Below the pieces are notes generated by a model that saw nothing but the letters and a program-made list of their open reading frames with translations, did not search any database and was not told the origin of the DNA. DNA of 64,000 bases from JBPOFM01 sp041391925 (GTDB taxonomy: Bacteria; Bacteroidota; Bacteroidia; Flavobacteriales; Flavobacteriaceae): the NCBI GenBank assembly GCA_041391925.1, contig JAWKNA010000003.1, positions 697,549 through 761,548 on the forward strand, written 5' to 3'. Position 1 is the first letter of the stretch. Every line of letters begins with the position of its first letter. This document shows positions 16,965 through 26,621 of this stretch, in pieces. The position numbers were made by a program, and so were the translations under genes.

Positions 16965-19709
16965 TTATAAATTGTTGAAGGTCCATGACACGTAATACAT
17001 AGAACCAATATTACCTGTACCTATGGCAGTAAAATATTCATGTCCCATTAAGTTGGTAGCACCTACTTTAATGGAAGACTTGATGGAAGGGATTCTGTAA
17101 TTTAACTGTGCATCAATAACTTGGTATGCAGGAATGTCCCCATCACCAAAGGTAGCTTGCCAATAGTAGTTGTCGCTCCATCTCCAGGCGGCATTGAATC
17201 CAAAATTCTTGAACAGGTCTGTATTTCCAAAAGTTATTTTTGCCTTATGGTTAGGCGTATTGAAATTGGTTCTAAAATCCAAGAATTTTTCTTGGTTAAA
17301 ATCTTGCTTGGTATAGGTATAGCTTCCACCTAAATCAAAATTTCCAAATACTTTGGTGGAAATTCCTATGGAGCCACCATACGAGTTGACATCAGCTTTT
17401 GAGTTAGTATAAGTTTGGTATACTTTATAATCTCCATTAGCTATTGCTGCAACAGAAAGAGAGTTGTCGCCAACAGTACCGTATAGAGGAGCAATTACTA
17501 CTTCACCAGAAATGAAATCTTGGTATTTGTTGTAATAGACACTCATATCTATAATGAATTTATCAATTTTCCCACGGTAACCTACCTCAGCAGTACTGAT
17601 TTTTTCAGGTTTCACCAAAGCAGAATTTCCTATTCTTAAATCTGCAGGGTTTTCAGAAGCTGCAAATGTTTGTACAGATGATGCTAAATAAGAATTGTTA
17701 TACGCAGCTCCACCAGACTGCGAAACTGAAGCCGGTTGACCAAGCGCTTGTCCAGCAGCACTTACATCATAAGATCTGACGTATCTATCTAAGTTGTCTG
17801 GAGAACCTCCAACTAAAATGGCACGACCTGCATCAAGTCCAATAAACAAGTCTTGAGTTGTAGGGTTTCTAAATCCAGTTTGTACAGATGCTCTAATATT
17901 GTGATTTTCATTAACTGTTAAACCAGCTGAAATTCTTGGTGAAACAAACCCGTCGAAAAATTCGGATTTGTCATAACGAGCTGAACCAGTCAATTTCAAG
18001 CTCATATCATTTCCCAGTGCCAAATCTTTTTGTAGTTGTGTATAAACACCATATTCTGAATAAGGAATGGTTTCATCATAATCTGTGTAAATGGTTCCAA
18101 AGGAATTCAACACATATTTTCTGTAAGAACCTCCAACTTGAATATCAACTGCATCCCATAAATGGCTGAAGTTGTAATTACCATCTGCGTGATAATATTT
18201 AGAAGCATCTTGGAATTTTGATCCCTTAGAAAAATCTGGATCGGCTATAATTCTGTTAAATGCATTTTGGAACTCTGGTGTTCCTGGTTCGAATCTTCCC
18301 GACTCTGCTTGAGCTCTTGCGGCGTCATGCGCATCTGCATCTGTAGCACCACTCAAAGTTGCGCCTACATATGTTTGAATGTATTCTTGAAACCACTGTG
18401 AGTCCGATTTCCAAGCACGGTTGATGTTGATACCCGTAAATACCATATCATAAGAATCACCCGCTTTGTCAGACACTATATAGCCTCTTAAAAAGAAGTT
18501 ATTGTTCTTAAATTCAATTTTGTTTTGTAGTTGCGTGAAGTTATCGATATAATACCTGTTGGTACCTTGATAGATAGTGTTTCCTTTTCCTATTTTCCCA
18601 ACATATTGAATTTCAAAATCATTGGCCCAAGGGCGGAAATAGAGACCCCAATCTGCCTTGATACTTTCCGCATTATAATCTGTCAAATCACGCTCTTCAT
18701 AACCTGTTCTACTTACTACAACATCAGGTACGATTCCCAACCCTGATGCTGACCGAATGTTTGTAGAAACTTCATCTCCATAAATGTTATAGCCATCATA
18801 ACCGTAACTTGCTCTTGTATCTCCAGTACCTGGTTTTCCATCATAATTATTGGCAGTCCAATCGGTTCCTTTGAGCCATCCAAAATTAACTTTTGCAGCA
18901 AATTTATCGCTGAATTTGTAAGCCATTCTAATACCAGTATCTCTATAGGTATTGTCTCCACCAGCATCTTGCGAAGTGATTCCTTGTTTGTGGTAACCAC
19001 TGATTCCTTGAAAATCAAAAGGACTTTTACTTCGCATAAAAAGAATACCATTAAAAGCATTGGCTCCATATAAAGCAGAGGCAGCACCGGGAAGTAGCTC
19101 CACACTCTGAACATCGGTTTCATTCATTCCAACTAAATTTCCAATAGGAAAGTTTAAAGCTGGGGAAGAGTTGTCCATGCCATCAACCAATTGCATAAAC
19201 CTGTTATTTGCAAAGGTTGCAAAACCTCTAGTGTTAATAGATTTAAAAGTTAAACTATTGGTGTTGATATCCACTCCTTTTAGATTTTCCAAACCATCAT
19301 AAAAATCTGCTGATGCAGTATTTTTTATTTCTTTTAAACCAAAACGTTCAACAGTAACAGGTGATTCAAAGATACGTTCTGGTGTTCTTGAAGCTGAAAC
19401 GACAACCTCATCCAAAGACGTTCCTTCAACAAGCACAAAGTCCAATGTTTGAGGATTTGTTGTAACTTCTTTTGTGACTGACTCAAAACCAACGCTACTT
19501 ACGGTTACACTAAAAGGTGGTTGCTGGTTATAGGTCAAGGAAAAATTTCCATCAAAATCGGAAATGGTACCTGTTGTAGTTCCGTCAATGATAATGTTTG
19601 CACCAGGTAATGGTTGCCCGCTATTATCTTTTACGGTTCCTGTAACTGTAGTTTGGGCAAAAGTTGTTGCACAACAAAACAGCATCATAATTTTAATAAA
19701 TGTCTTCAT
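16965..19709 (-). CDS. TonB-dependent receptor with CarboxypepD_reg-like domain
   Basis: The 914-residue outer-membrane receptor has a signal peptide (residues 1-18, ending TTFAQ), a CarboxypepD_reg-like domain (~20-100, VTGTVKDNSGQPLPGANI ... DFDGNFSL), a linker SLDEVVVSASR, a plug (~115-230, INTRGFATFANNRFMQLVDGMD and LLPGAASALYGANAFNG) and a long barrel. It ends in YYVSWTFNNL. The first gene of a two-gene unit with the GDSL lipoprotein downstream, it is probably the import channel for the lipoprotein's substrate or product. Unlike SusC proteins it has no SusD partner here. Confidence 0.93.
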   Translation of the reverse strand: MKTFIKIMMLFCCATTFAQTTVTGTVKDNSGQPLPGANIIIDGTTTGTISDFDGNFSLTYNQQPPFSVTVSSVGFESVTKEVTTNPQTLDFVLVEGTSLDEVVVSASRTPERIFESPVTVERFGLKEIKNTASADFYDGLENLKGVDINTNSLTFKSINTRGFATFANNRFMQLVDGMDNSSPALNFPIGNLVGMNETDVQSVELLPGAASALYGANAFNGILFMRSKSPFDFQGISGYHKQGITSQDAGGDNTYRDTGIRMAYKFSDKFAAKVNFGWLKGTDWTANNYDGKPGTGDTRASYGYDGYNIYGDEVSTNIRSASGLGIVPDVVVSRTGYEERDLTDYNAESIKADWGLYFRPWANDFEIQYVGKIGKGNTIYQGTNRYYIDNFTQLQNKIEFKNNNFFLRGYIVSDKAGDSYDMVFTGININRAWKSDSQWFQEYIQTYVGATLSGATDADAHDAARAQAESGRFEPGTPEFQNAFNRIIADPDFSKGSKFQDASKYYHADGNYNFSHLWDAVDIQVGGSYRKYVLNSFGTIYTDYDETIPYSEYGVYTQLQKDLALGNDMSLKLTGSARYDKSEFFDGFVSPRISAGLTVNENHNIRASVQTGFRNPTTQDLFIGLDAGRAILVGGSPDNLDRYVRSYDVSAAGQALGQPASVSQSGGAAYNNSYLASSVQTFAASENPADLRIGNSALVKPEKISTAEVGYRGKIDKFIIDMSVYYNKYQDFISGEVVIAPLYGTVGDNSLSVAAIANGDYKVYQTYTNSKADVNSYGGSIGISTKVFGNFDLGGSYTYTKQDFNQEKFLDFRTNFNTPNHKAKITFGNTDLFKNFGFNAAWRWSDNYYWQATFGDGDIPAYQVIDAQLNYRIPSIKSSIKVGATNLMGHEYFTAIGTGNIGSMYYVSWTFNNL

Positions 19710-19848
19710 CTTCGGGATTAGTTAAATTTAGTAGACCAATATAAATAATTAAATGACACTAAAATGAAAATTCTATAAAAAATTATGCATGCATAGCATA
19801 TATTCCTATTAAATAAGCATTTAAATTGCAAGATTCGAATCTATAAAA

Positions 19849-19884
19849 GCAAAAAACTCTCGAAAAAAGCGAGAGTTTTTAAGG
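19849..19884. terminator. Intrinsic terminator of the glmS operon
   Basis: Stem AAAACTCTCG (19853-19862) with CGAGAGTTTT (19870-19879), 7-nt loop, with T-runs on both strands. It lies 30 bp beyond the glmS stop. Confidence 0.88.
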
Positions 19885-19914
19885 GTTTAAGCGTTTTTTG
19901 TGGTGAGATAGCAG

Positions 19915-21762
19915 TTATTCTACTGTCACTGATTTTGCCAAATTACGTGGCTGGTCAACATTTTTACCTAGCATAACGGCTATGTGATAGGATAATAATT
20001 GAAGAGGTATGGTAGTTAACAGTGGTGACAACGCCTCCAAAGTTTCAGGAATTTCAATGACATGATCTGCCAATTCCTTGACGCTGACATCACCTTCGGT
20101 CACTATCCCAATAATTTTACCTTTACGAGATTTAATCTCTTGGATGTTGCTCACAACTTTTTCGTAATGTCCTTTTTTGGTTGCTATAACTACAATTGGC
20201 ATATTTTCATCGATGAGTGCAATGGGTCCATGCTTCATTTCTGCCGCTGGATAACCTTCGGCATGGATGTATGATATTTCCTTTAATTTCAAAGCACCTT
20301 CCAAAGCGACAGGGAAATTGTAACCCCTTCCTAAATAAAGGAAGTTCCGAGTGCTCTTATAAATGTTTGCAACTTTTTTGATATGAGCTTCGGATTCCAA
20401 AGCTTTTTTTACTTTTTCCGGAATCATTTCCAATTCCAATAAGTGCATTCTGAAATCTGAACTGGAAATAGTGCCTTTGGCTCTTGCCAAACGCAGTGCG
20501 ATTAAAGTCAGAATGGTAATCTGCGTAGTGAATGCTTTGGTTGAAGCCACACCTATTTCCGGACCTGCATGTGTATAAGCACCAGCATTAGTTTCACGTG
20601 CAATTGAAGAACCAACAACATTACAGACACCAAAAACAAAAGCTCCCTTGGATTTCGCTAATTTAATAGCTGCCAATGTATCAGCAGTTTCACCAGATTG
20701 AGAAATGGAAATGACAATATCTTTTTCTGTAATTACAGGATTTCTGTATCTGAATTCGGATGCGTATTCTACTTCTACTGGGATTCTCGCTAGGTCTTCA
20801 AAAATGTATTCGGCGACCAGGCCAGCATGCCAAGAAGTGCCACAGGCCACAATGATTATGCGATCAGCATTCAGGAATTTTTTCATGTTGTCCTCAACAC
20901 CAGCAAGTTTAATGATTCCTTCATTGACCAACATTCGGCCTCGGTAAGTATCCTTAATGGCATTGGGTTGTTCGTAGATTTCCTTCAACATAAAATGATC
21001 ATAACCGCCCTTTTCGATTTGCTCAAGGTTGATTTGAAGTTCTTGAATATAGGGATCAACTAATGAATCGTCTTTGATTTTTCTGATTTTTAACTCTTTT
21101 CCCCTACGAATGATTGCCATTTCTTCATCTTCAAGATAGATAGCATTTTTTGTATACTCAATAAAAGGTGAGGCATCACTAGCGACAAAAAACTCATCCT
21201 CTCCAACGCCAATTGCTAAAGGGCTTCCAAGTTTTGCCACTACAATCTCATTCGGTTTGTTCTTATCGAAAACAGAAATAGCATACGCGCCAACCACTTG
21301 ATTTAAGGCTATTTGAACTGCTTTTCCGAGTTTTAAGTTGTCATTTTTCATGACATCCTCAATTAAATTGATAAGAACTTCAGTGTCAGTATCAGATTTG
21401 AAAACGTAACCACGTTTCTTAAGTTCCGTTTTTAAACTTTCATAATTCTCAATGATACCGTTATGAATAATAACAAGATTTCCAGAATTGGAATAATGTG
21501 GATGTGAATTGACATCGTTTGGAACACCATGGGTTGCCCACCGCGTATGACCTATGCCCAGACTTCCCTCTGTAGAAATTTCTTTCTCCAATTTTTGCTG
21601 CAGGTCAGCCACTTTGCCTTTTGTTTTGGATAGCTTGATATCGCAACCATCAAATAAAGCTATTCCAGCACTATCATAGCCCCTGTATTCTAGTCGTTTT
21701 AGACCATTAAGTATAATGGGATAGGCCTCTCTATGGCCAATATAACCAACAATTCCACACAT
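19915..21762 (-). CDS. glmS: Glutamine--fructose-6-phosphate aminotransferase (isomerizing)
   Basis: GlmS makes glucosamine-6-phosphate from fructose-6-phosphate and glutamine, the first step to UDP-GlcNAc for peptidoglycan and lipid A. The 615-residue protein begins MCGIVGYIG, giving the N-terminal Cys nucleophile after Met removal. The glutaminase domain spans ~1-220 (HTRWATHG, NGIIENY), followed by two SIS domains (~290-415, CGTSWHAG and SQSGETADTLAA; ~460-600, LGRGYNFPVALEGALKLKEISYIHAEGYPAAEMKHGP). The end LAKSVTVE is the classical C-terminus. It is third in an operon: only 6 bp separate it from the DUF4270 gene. No glmS ribozyme is visible upstream, as the leader is just this short gap. 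Confidence 0.97.
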   Translation of the reverse strand: MCGIVGYIGHREAYPIILNGLKRLEYRGYDSAGIALFDGCDIKLSKTKGKVADLQQKLEKEISTEGSLGIGHTRWATHGVPNDVNSHPHYSNSGNLVIIHNGIIENYESLKTELKKRGYVFKSDTDTEVLINLIEDVMKNDNLKLGKAVQIALNQVVGAYAISVFDKNKPNEIVVAKLGSPLAIGVGEDEFFVASDASPFIEYTKNAIYLEDEEMAIIRRGKELKIRKIKDDSLVDPYIQELQINLEQIEKGGYDHFMLKEIYEQPNAIKDTYRGRMLVNEGIIKLAGVEDNMKKFLNADRIIIVACGTSWHAGLVAEYIFEDLARIPVEVEYASEFRYRNPVITEKDIVISISQSGETADTLAAIKLAKSKGAFVFGVCNVVGSSIARETNAGAYTHAGPEIGVASTKAFTTQITILTLIALRLARAKGTISSSDFRMHLLELEMIPEKVKKALESEAHIKKVANIYKSTRNFLYLGRGYNFPVALEGALKLKEISYIHAEGYPAAEMKHGPIALIDENMPIVVIATKKGHYEKVVSNIQEIKSRKGKIIGIVTEGDVSVKELADHVIEIPETLEALSPLLTTIPLQLLSYHIAVMLGKNVDQPRNLAKSVTVE

Positions 21763-21768
21763 AGTACT

Positions 21769-23406
21769 TTAGTTGTTAGGATCTGTATAATAGATTTCCA
21801 AATATAATTTTTTTTCCTCATTCGTGGTATTGTTTCCATAAAGAACAGTACCTCTTGGAGATAAAATTGAACTAACGGGAACTTTATTCACCACATCTTC
21901 CTCTGGTGTCAGTAGATTGTATTGTAATGCATCGTTTTCAAGGTTGACATTCCCTGAAATTGCTAGACCAAGTTTCACGTTGGTTGAATCTCTCAACAAT
22001 AAATTATTGATGTGTTCAGTGATTTTGATTTTGTACTTGTAACCCTCTCCTGTAGGGACATCACCCACACGTTCCAGAACACCCAGATGGTTGGTTTTGG
22101 AATCATTTGGGGAAGTTGTATTCGCCAAATCGATATAATAATCAATCAGTGGTGTATTATTTTTTAGGTCATACAAATAAATGCGTTCTGGTTCATTTTC
22201 CAATGGTGTAGTTTGATCTACATAAAACACCAAATTTGCTTCATTGACTAAACGTTTAGCTTTTACAAATTTTCCTTCCGCATCTGTTTCTACAAATTTA
22301 TTCTTAAATTCCATAAATTCAGGGGAATAGCCATCCTCAAAATCGCCAGAATTAAATAAATCAACTACTGCAGTAGACCCTTGTGCACCTTTTAAATATA
22401 ATTTTTCATCTCCCACTACAGGGTCACCTTGCGGAATTGGTAAAATGAATTGATTATTTATAAAATTCACTCTTTTTCCACCAAAAGTCAACACATAAGT
22501 TGAAGTAACCCTCTCGCCTTCTTCAACTGTTGAGTCTTTACTATAATAAATAGTGATGTTGGCACTGGACGCCCCAAAGTTAAGAAGAGCCATTGAGCCG
22601 GAACCATCGATGGGTGTAGCCTTAATGTAAATGCCTCTGAAATAATTGTTGAAATTATTGACATTGCTCAATTCAGTCTGGCCTTGCATGGCAATAATTT
22701 TATTATGCCAAAATAGGGTGTCCAATTTTACCCGTAATGCTGGCGCCAATCGCTCACTTATTTCATTGTCTTCATCCCAAAGTTGAATTTCTTTATTACT
22801 TGGTTTGAAATTTTCTAAAATCAAACCGTCTTCACTTCCATCGATGTTAATAGGTGTTCCTTCCAATAGCGCAGGATTAATTGGACTGTTGGAATTGGAA
22901 AAATTTGAATAGTATTTCAATGGGGTGTCAAATTCTGAATTTGGGTCTATATCACTCAAAAAATAAGTGTTTTCAAAGAGCTCTATTTTAGTAATATCAT
23001 TACCAAAAATTGAATCAAGTTCATAAATGGTTTCATTATCTTCATTTATCTCTGTTCGTGTGCTAAAATAAGGAATTTTTAAGACCACAGAATCAATGGT
23101 AACATGAGTGCCAAAATCAGGGTCTATAGACGAACTGCTCAATTGACTAACAAAACTTGCAGTTGTCAAGCCGTAGAGTTGGTCTTTATAGGCTCCCAAA
23201 TAATTCAGCGGAAGATTATTGGTTTGCACGGGTTCTAATGGATTGGTATATGCAATTACAGAATAGAGTGTGTCACCAACTCCAAAATTATTTTGTCCAA
23301 CAATGTCAGAGCCAACAGTTGCAAAATCTTTGTCGCAGGCAATGAATGAACTAATTAATACTACTAAAACAGCAATATTTTTTAGGGCGAATTTTATCTT
23401 CTTCAT
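21769..23406 (-). CDS. DUF4270 family lipoprotein
   Basis: The 545-residue lipoprotein has a lipobox ending in IAC with C24, then DKDFATVGSDIVGQNNF, the start typical of DUF4270. Mid-region features include IDSVVLKIPYF and NNYFRGIYIKA. The C-terminus is LYLEIYYTDPNN. DUF4270 proteins are conserved in Bacteroidota; function is unknown to me. It lies between the half-length glycogen-synthase gene (11-bp gap) and glmS (6-bp gap), so the three are very likely one transcript. The placement before glmS hints at an envelope role, which is inference. Confidence 0.85.
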   Translation of the reverse strand: MKKIKFALKNIAVLVVLISSFIACDKDFATVGSDIVGQNNFGVGDTLYSVIAYTNPLEPVQTNNLPLNYLGAYKDQLYGLTTASFVSQLSSSSIDPDFGTHVTIDSVVLKIPYFSTRTEINEDNETIYELDSIFGNDITKIELFENTYFLSDIDPNSEFDTPLKYYSNFSNSNSPINPALLEGTPINIDGSEDGLILENFKPSNKEIQLWDEDNEISERLAPALRVKLDTLFWHNKIIAMQGQTELSNVNNFNNYFRGIYIKATPIDGSGSMALLNFGASSANITIYYSKDSTVEEGERVTSTYVLTFGGKRVNFINNQFILPIPQGDPVVGDEKLYLKGAQGSTAVVDLFNSGDFEDGYSPEFMEFKNKFVETDAEGKFVKAKRLVNEANLVFYVDQTTPLENEPERIYLYDLKNNTPLIDYYIDLANTTSPNDSKTNHLGVLERVGDVPTGEGYKYKIKITEHINNLLLRDSTNVKLGLAISGNVNLENDALQYNLLTPEEDVVNKVPVSSILSPRGTVLYGNNTTNEEKKLYLEIYYTDPNN

Positions 23407-23417
23407 TTATAAATAGT

Positions 23418-24227
23418 CTAATTTAATACTTTGGTGTTGTAGAACTCAGCATATGGGTCGGCAAAATCGTCTAACGAGAAATAATCCAATACTGGCTTGT
23501 CCGATGCGTTCATGTAGTCTTCCAATTCTTTTGGAATTTCCGCAGACCCCTTTATTAAGGCATCAGAATGGTCGATGGCGACTTTCATGATGTTATTGTA
23601 GGTTGGTTTTTCGAGAACTTTGACGAGGTCCTCTTCGATATTGTCAAATTTCACTTTAGTAATCATATTAGAGTCTAACGTTCCATCGAAGCTTTGATTG
23701 TACACTGATGTCACAATTTTACTGTCAGTGAACAATGGCTCGTTTTTATAATATTCCTTCAAATAAAGTGGGAGCAATGATGCTAACCAACCATTCACAT
23801 GGATGATATCGGGAGACCAATTCAGTTTTTTGACTGTCTCAATCACTCCTTTGGCAAAAAAAATGGCACGTTCATCATTGTCTGGATAAAGCGATCCGTC
23901 TTCGTCAGTCAAGGTTGCTTTTCTCTTAAAATAATCCTCATTATCAATAAAGTAAACTTGTATGCGTTCTTTAGGAATGGATGCAACTTTTATTATCAAT
24001 GGCATGTCAAGATCATTGATGACCAAGTTAATTCCCGATAAACGGATGACCTCATGGAGTTGGTGCCTTCTCTCATTGATATTGCCATATCTTGGCATGA
24101 ATATTCGTATTTGTCCGCCTTGTTTATTTACCATCCTTGGGGCCTCGAAGGACATGGATGAGATTTCAGTTTCTGGTAAATAAGGTACAACCTCGGAAGA
24201 CACGTACAATATCCTCTTATCTTTCAT
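23418..24227 (-). CDS. Half-length glycogen/starch synthase-like protein (GT5 N-terminal domain only)
   Basis: The 269-residue protein matches only the N-terminal Rossmann domain of GT5 glycogen synthases: ILYVSSEVVPYLPET at the start, then QIRIFMPRYGNINERR, YFIDNEDYFKR, ERAIFFAKGVIE and DIIHVNGWLASLLPLYLK. Two features argue against normal catalysis. The N-terminal KxGGL loop that holds the ADP-glucose/acceptor in GT5 is replaced by PETEISSM, and the whole C-terminal GT-B lobe is absent (full enzymes are ~470-490 residues). The ORF ends naturally with an acidic tail and there is no in-frame or frameshifted continuation in the 11-bp gap before the DUF4270 gene, so it is not a fresh truncation. 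First gene of the operon with DUF4270 and glmS, divergent from panC. Confidence 0.75.
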   Translation of the reverse strand: MKDKRILYVSSEVVPYLPETEISSMSFEAPRMVNKQGGQIRIFMPRYGNINERRHQLHEVIRLSGINLVINDLDMPLIIKVASIPKERIQVYFIDNEDYFKRKATLTDEDGSLYPDNDERAIFFAKGVIETVKKLNWSPDIIHVNGWLASLLPLYLKEYYKNEPLFTDSKIVTSVYNQSFDGTLDSNMITKVKFDNIEEDLVKVLEKPTYNNIMKVAIDHSDALIKGSAEIPKELEDYMNASDKPVLDYFSLDDFADPYAEFYNTKVLN

Positions 24228-24414
24228 ATAATTACTTTTATGCGTTCTTTAATCGTCCATCAGAACCTGTCGATTTCTCTAAATGAGCTTTTTTTAACAG
24301 ATTACGTACATCAAGCCGAAAAAATTAAAATTAAAAAACACGCAAAATTACAAAAATTTATGCAGATTGTTGGCAAAATATTAAGTTTGCAGGCTGTTAA
24401 TATTTTGTTACTAA

Positions 24415-25263
24415 GTGAAAGTTTACCACCATAAAGATGAAATCCATGTTTTCGTTGAGACATTAAAATCTCAACAATTGACCATTGGTTTTGTCCCAAC
24501 AATGGGAGCTTTGCATCGTGGTCATCTGTCCTTGATTGAAAAGTCAATGAAGGAAAATGATAAAACCGTCATTAGTATTTTTGTAAACCCTACACAATTC
24601 AACAATTCCGAGGATTTAAAAAAATACCCTCGCAACCTGGAAGGCGATTTGGAATTATTGAAAATTGTGAGTGATGACATCCTCGTCTATGCACCAAGCG
24701 TTGAGGACATTTATGGGAATAATATTGTTTCAAATCATTTTGAATTTGATGGATTGGAATATGAAATGGAAGGGAAATACAGGCAAGGGCATTTTGATGG
24801 TGTCGGAACTATCGTCAAACGACTGTTCGAAATCATAAAACCTGATAAGGCCTATTTTGGAAAAAAAGATTTTCAGCAATTACGGATTATTCAAAAACTG
24901 GTCCAAAAATATCACTTACCAGTCCATATCATAGGATGTGAAATTTTTAGGGAAAAAGATGGATTGGCAATGAGCTCCCGGAACGAGCGATTAAAACCCG
25001 AATATAGAAAAACGGCACCAATTATCTACAAATTGTTAAAAAATGCAAAAAAGCAATTTGAAACTAAAAGCGCTAATGAAGTAATCAAATGGGTTGAAAG
25101 GCAATTCAAAAAACATGAATTGCTTAAATTAGAATATTTTACTATCGCCGATGAAGAAACATTGAAACCAGTAATCAAAAAATCCAAAAACAAAACATAT
25201 AGAGCCTTTATCGCAGTATATGCAGACGATATAAGACTCATCGATAATATAGCACTTAATTAA
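24415..25263 (+). CDS. panC: Pantothenate synthetase
   Basis: PanC condenses pantoate and beta-alanine using ATP in the CoA pathway. The 282-residue protein shows PTMGALHRGH at residues 28-37 (HIGH-like nucleotide motif), FVNPTQFN, YFGKKDFQQL and the KMSKS-equivalent AMSSRN. The start is a GTG at 24415 (VKVYHHKDEI): the next ATG (within PTMG) would remove the first strand and half of the HIGH motif. It is followed after 13 bp by panD, which makes the beta-alanine it uses. The 187-bp gap upstream separates it from the divergent GT5-like gene and should hold both promoters. Confidence 0.96.
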   Translation: MKVYHHKDEIHVFVETLKSQQLTIGFVPTMGALHRGHLSLIEKSMKENDKTVISIFVNPTQFNNSEDLKKYPRNLEGDLELLKIVSDDILVYAPSVEDIYGNNIVSNHFEFDGLEYEMEGKYRQGHFDGVGTIVKRLFEIIKPDKAYFGKKDFQQLRIIQKLVQKYHLPVHIIGCEIFREKDGLAMSSRNERLKPEYRKTAPIIYKLLKNAKKQFETKSANEVIKWVERQFKKHELLKLEYFTIADEETLKPVIKKSKNKTYRAFIAVYADDIRLIDNIALN

Positions 25264-25276
25264 TTACCTTTGCTAC

Positions 25277-25627
25277 ATGCAAATACAAGTAGTAAAATCT
25301 AAAATACACAGAGTAAAAGTTACTGGAGCTGACCTTAATTATATAGGAAGTATCACCATTGATGAAGATTTGATGGATGCAGCCAATATTATCCAAGGTG
25401 AGAAAATACAGATAGTTAATAATGACAATGGTGAACGATTGGATACCTATGTCATTCCTGGCCCTCGAAACAGTGGGGAAATCACACTCAATGGAGCTGC
25501 AGCACGAAAAGTTGCAGTGGGAGACACGCTCATTCTCATTACCTATGCATTTATGGAATTGGAAGAGGCCAAGACCTTTAAACCTTCATTGGTATTTCCT
25601 GATGAGGCAACTAATTTACTTCAATAA
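25277..25627 (+). CDS. panD: Aspartate 1-decarboxylase precursor
   Basis: PanD makes beta-alanine from aspartate and self-cleaves to form a pyruvoyl group. The 116-residue proenzyme has the cleavage site G24-S25 in NYIGSITID, with R54 and Y58 in ERLDTYVI, and GAAARKVAVGD later, all as in known PanD. It lies directly downstream of panC, so both branches of pantothenate synthesis are co-expressed. A panB gene is not in the window. Confidence 0.96.
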   Translation: MQIQVVKSKIHRVKVTGADLNYIGSITIDEDLMDAANIIQGEKIQIVNNDNGERLDTYVIPGPRNSGEITLNGAAARKVAVGDTLILITYAFMELEEAKTFKPSLVFPDEATNLLQ

Positions 25628-25631
25628 CACT

Positions 25632-26585
25632 TTGAACACAACAACCAAAAAAGCTTTGAGGATTTCCATACCGCTTTTATTGGCTGTTTTTTTTGGTTGG
25701 TACACATTTTCAAAGCTTCCTATTGATGAAATTCTACCGTATTTTAAACGTGCCAATTATAGTTGGATAGTCTTAGGTGTATTATGTGGAATGTTGAGCC
25801 ATTTATCAAGAGCCTATCGATGGAAATATCAATTGGAACCCATGAATTATTCTATAAGATATCCAAATAGTGTCATGGCTGTTTTTATCGCCTACTTGGC
25901 CAATTATGGTATTCCCAGATCAGGCGAGTTATTGCGAGCGGGAGTTTTGACTAATTACGAAGGCATTCCTTTTGAAAAAGCTTTTGGAACCATCGTTGCC
26001 GAGCGGGTTGCAGATTTCATTATTTTACTTTTTATAGTTGCAATTACTTTGATACTGCAATTTGATTTTATCTATGCCATATTGGAAAAGTCCTTTCAAC
26101 CACAAAAGTTGATTATTGCCTCATTATTAGCAATCATTTTCTTTGTAATATTGATTCTCTATTTAAAGAGAAGCCAATCAGCATTTGCAACAAAAATTAA
26201 AACATTTTTTAAGGGATTGTTGGAAGGCGTACTGAGCATCTTTAAAATGAAACACAAATGGGCATTTATCGGCCACACTTTTTTTATTTGGGCTATGTAC
26301 CTACTTATGTTTTATGTTACAACATTCGCTGTCGATGACTTAAAAGGTGTATCAATGGGAGCCGTTCTAATAGCTTTCATCGCAGGTAGTTTTATGATTG
26401 CTGCAACCAATGGAGGTATTTTTGTCTATCCTTTAGCCGTTGCGGCGGCATTTTCATTATTTGATGTTCCAGATAACCCGAGCATTGCTTTCGGTTGGAT
26501 AATTTGGTCTTCTCAAACATTGATGATAATAATAATAGGTAGTTTATCGTTTCTGCTGCTTCCTATTTACAATAAAATCAAATAA
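25632..26585 (+). CDS. UPF0104/LPG-synthase-type integral membrane protein
   Basis: The ~317-residue polytopic membrane protein belongs to the lysylphosphatidylglycerol synthase transmembrane-domain (UPF0104, AglD/MprF N-terminal-like) family. Multiple hydrophobic segments can be seen (ISIPLLLAVFFGWY, WIVLGVLCGMLSHLSR, FIILLFIVAITLIL, LIIASLLAIIFFVILILYL, FFIWAMYLLMFYVTTF, final LMIIIIGSLSFLLLPIY), with the family motifs YLANYGIPRSGELLRAG and ERVADF. It lacks the soluble acyl-transfer domain of MprF. Start choice: TTG at 25632, 4 bp after panD; an in-frame ATG at 25602 would overlap panD by 26 nt. Substrate is unknown; lipid flipping or transport is speculative. Confidence 0.82.
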   Translation: MNTTTKKALRISIPLLLAVFFGWYTFSKLPIDEILPYFKRANYSWIVLGVLCGMLSHLSRAYRWKYQLEPMNYSIRYPNSVMAVFIAYLANYGIPRSGELLRAGVLTNYEGIPFEKAFGTIVAERVADFIILLFIVAITLILQFDFIYAILEKSFQPQKLIIASLLAIIFFVILILYLKRSQSAFATKIKTFFKGLLEGVLSIFKMKHKWAFIGHTFFIWAMYLLMFYVTTFAVDDLKGVSMGAVLIAFIAGSFMIAATNGGIFVYPLAVAAAFSLFDVPDNPSIAFGWIIWSSQTLMIIIIGSLSFLLLPIYNKIK

Positions 26586-26621
26586 TTATTTAAATTGCAT
26601 CGCTATTTAATTCATCTGACC

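Noticed and set aside
25422..25601. A start for the UPF0104-type gene inside panD
   Set aside because: The sequence is out-of-frame panD; the TTG at 25632 or ATG at 25602 is more credible.
26595..26621. A TTG start for the first alpha/beta hydrolase gene
   Set aside because: It would add nine residues in front of the signal peptide; the ATG at 26622 is better.
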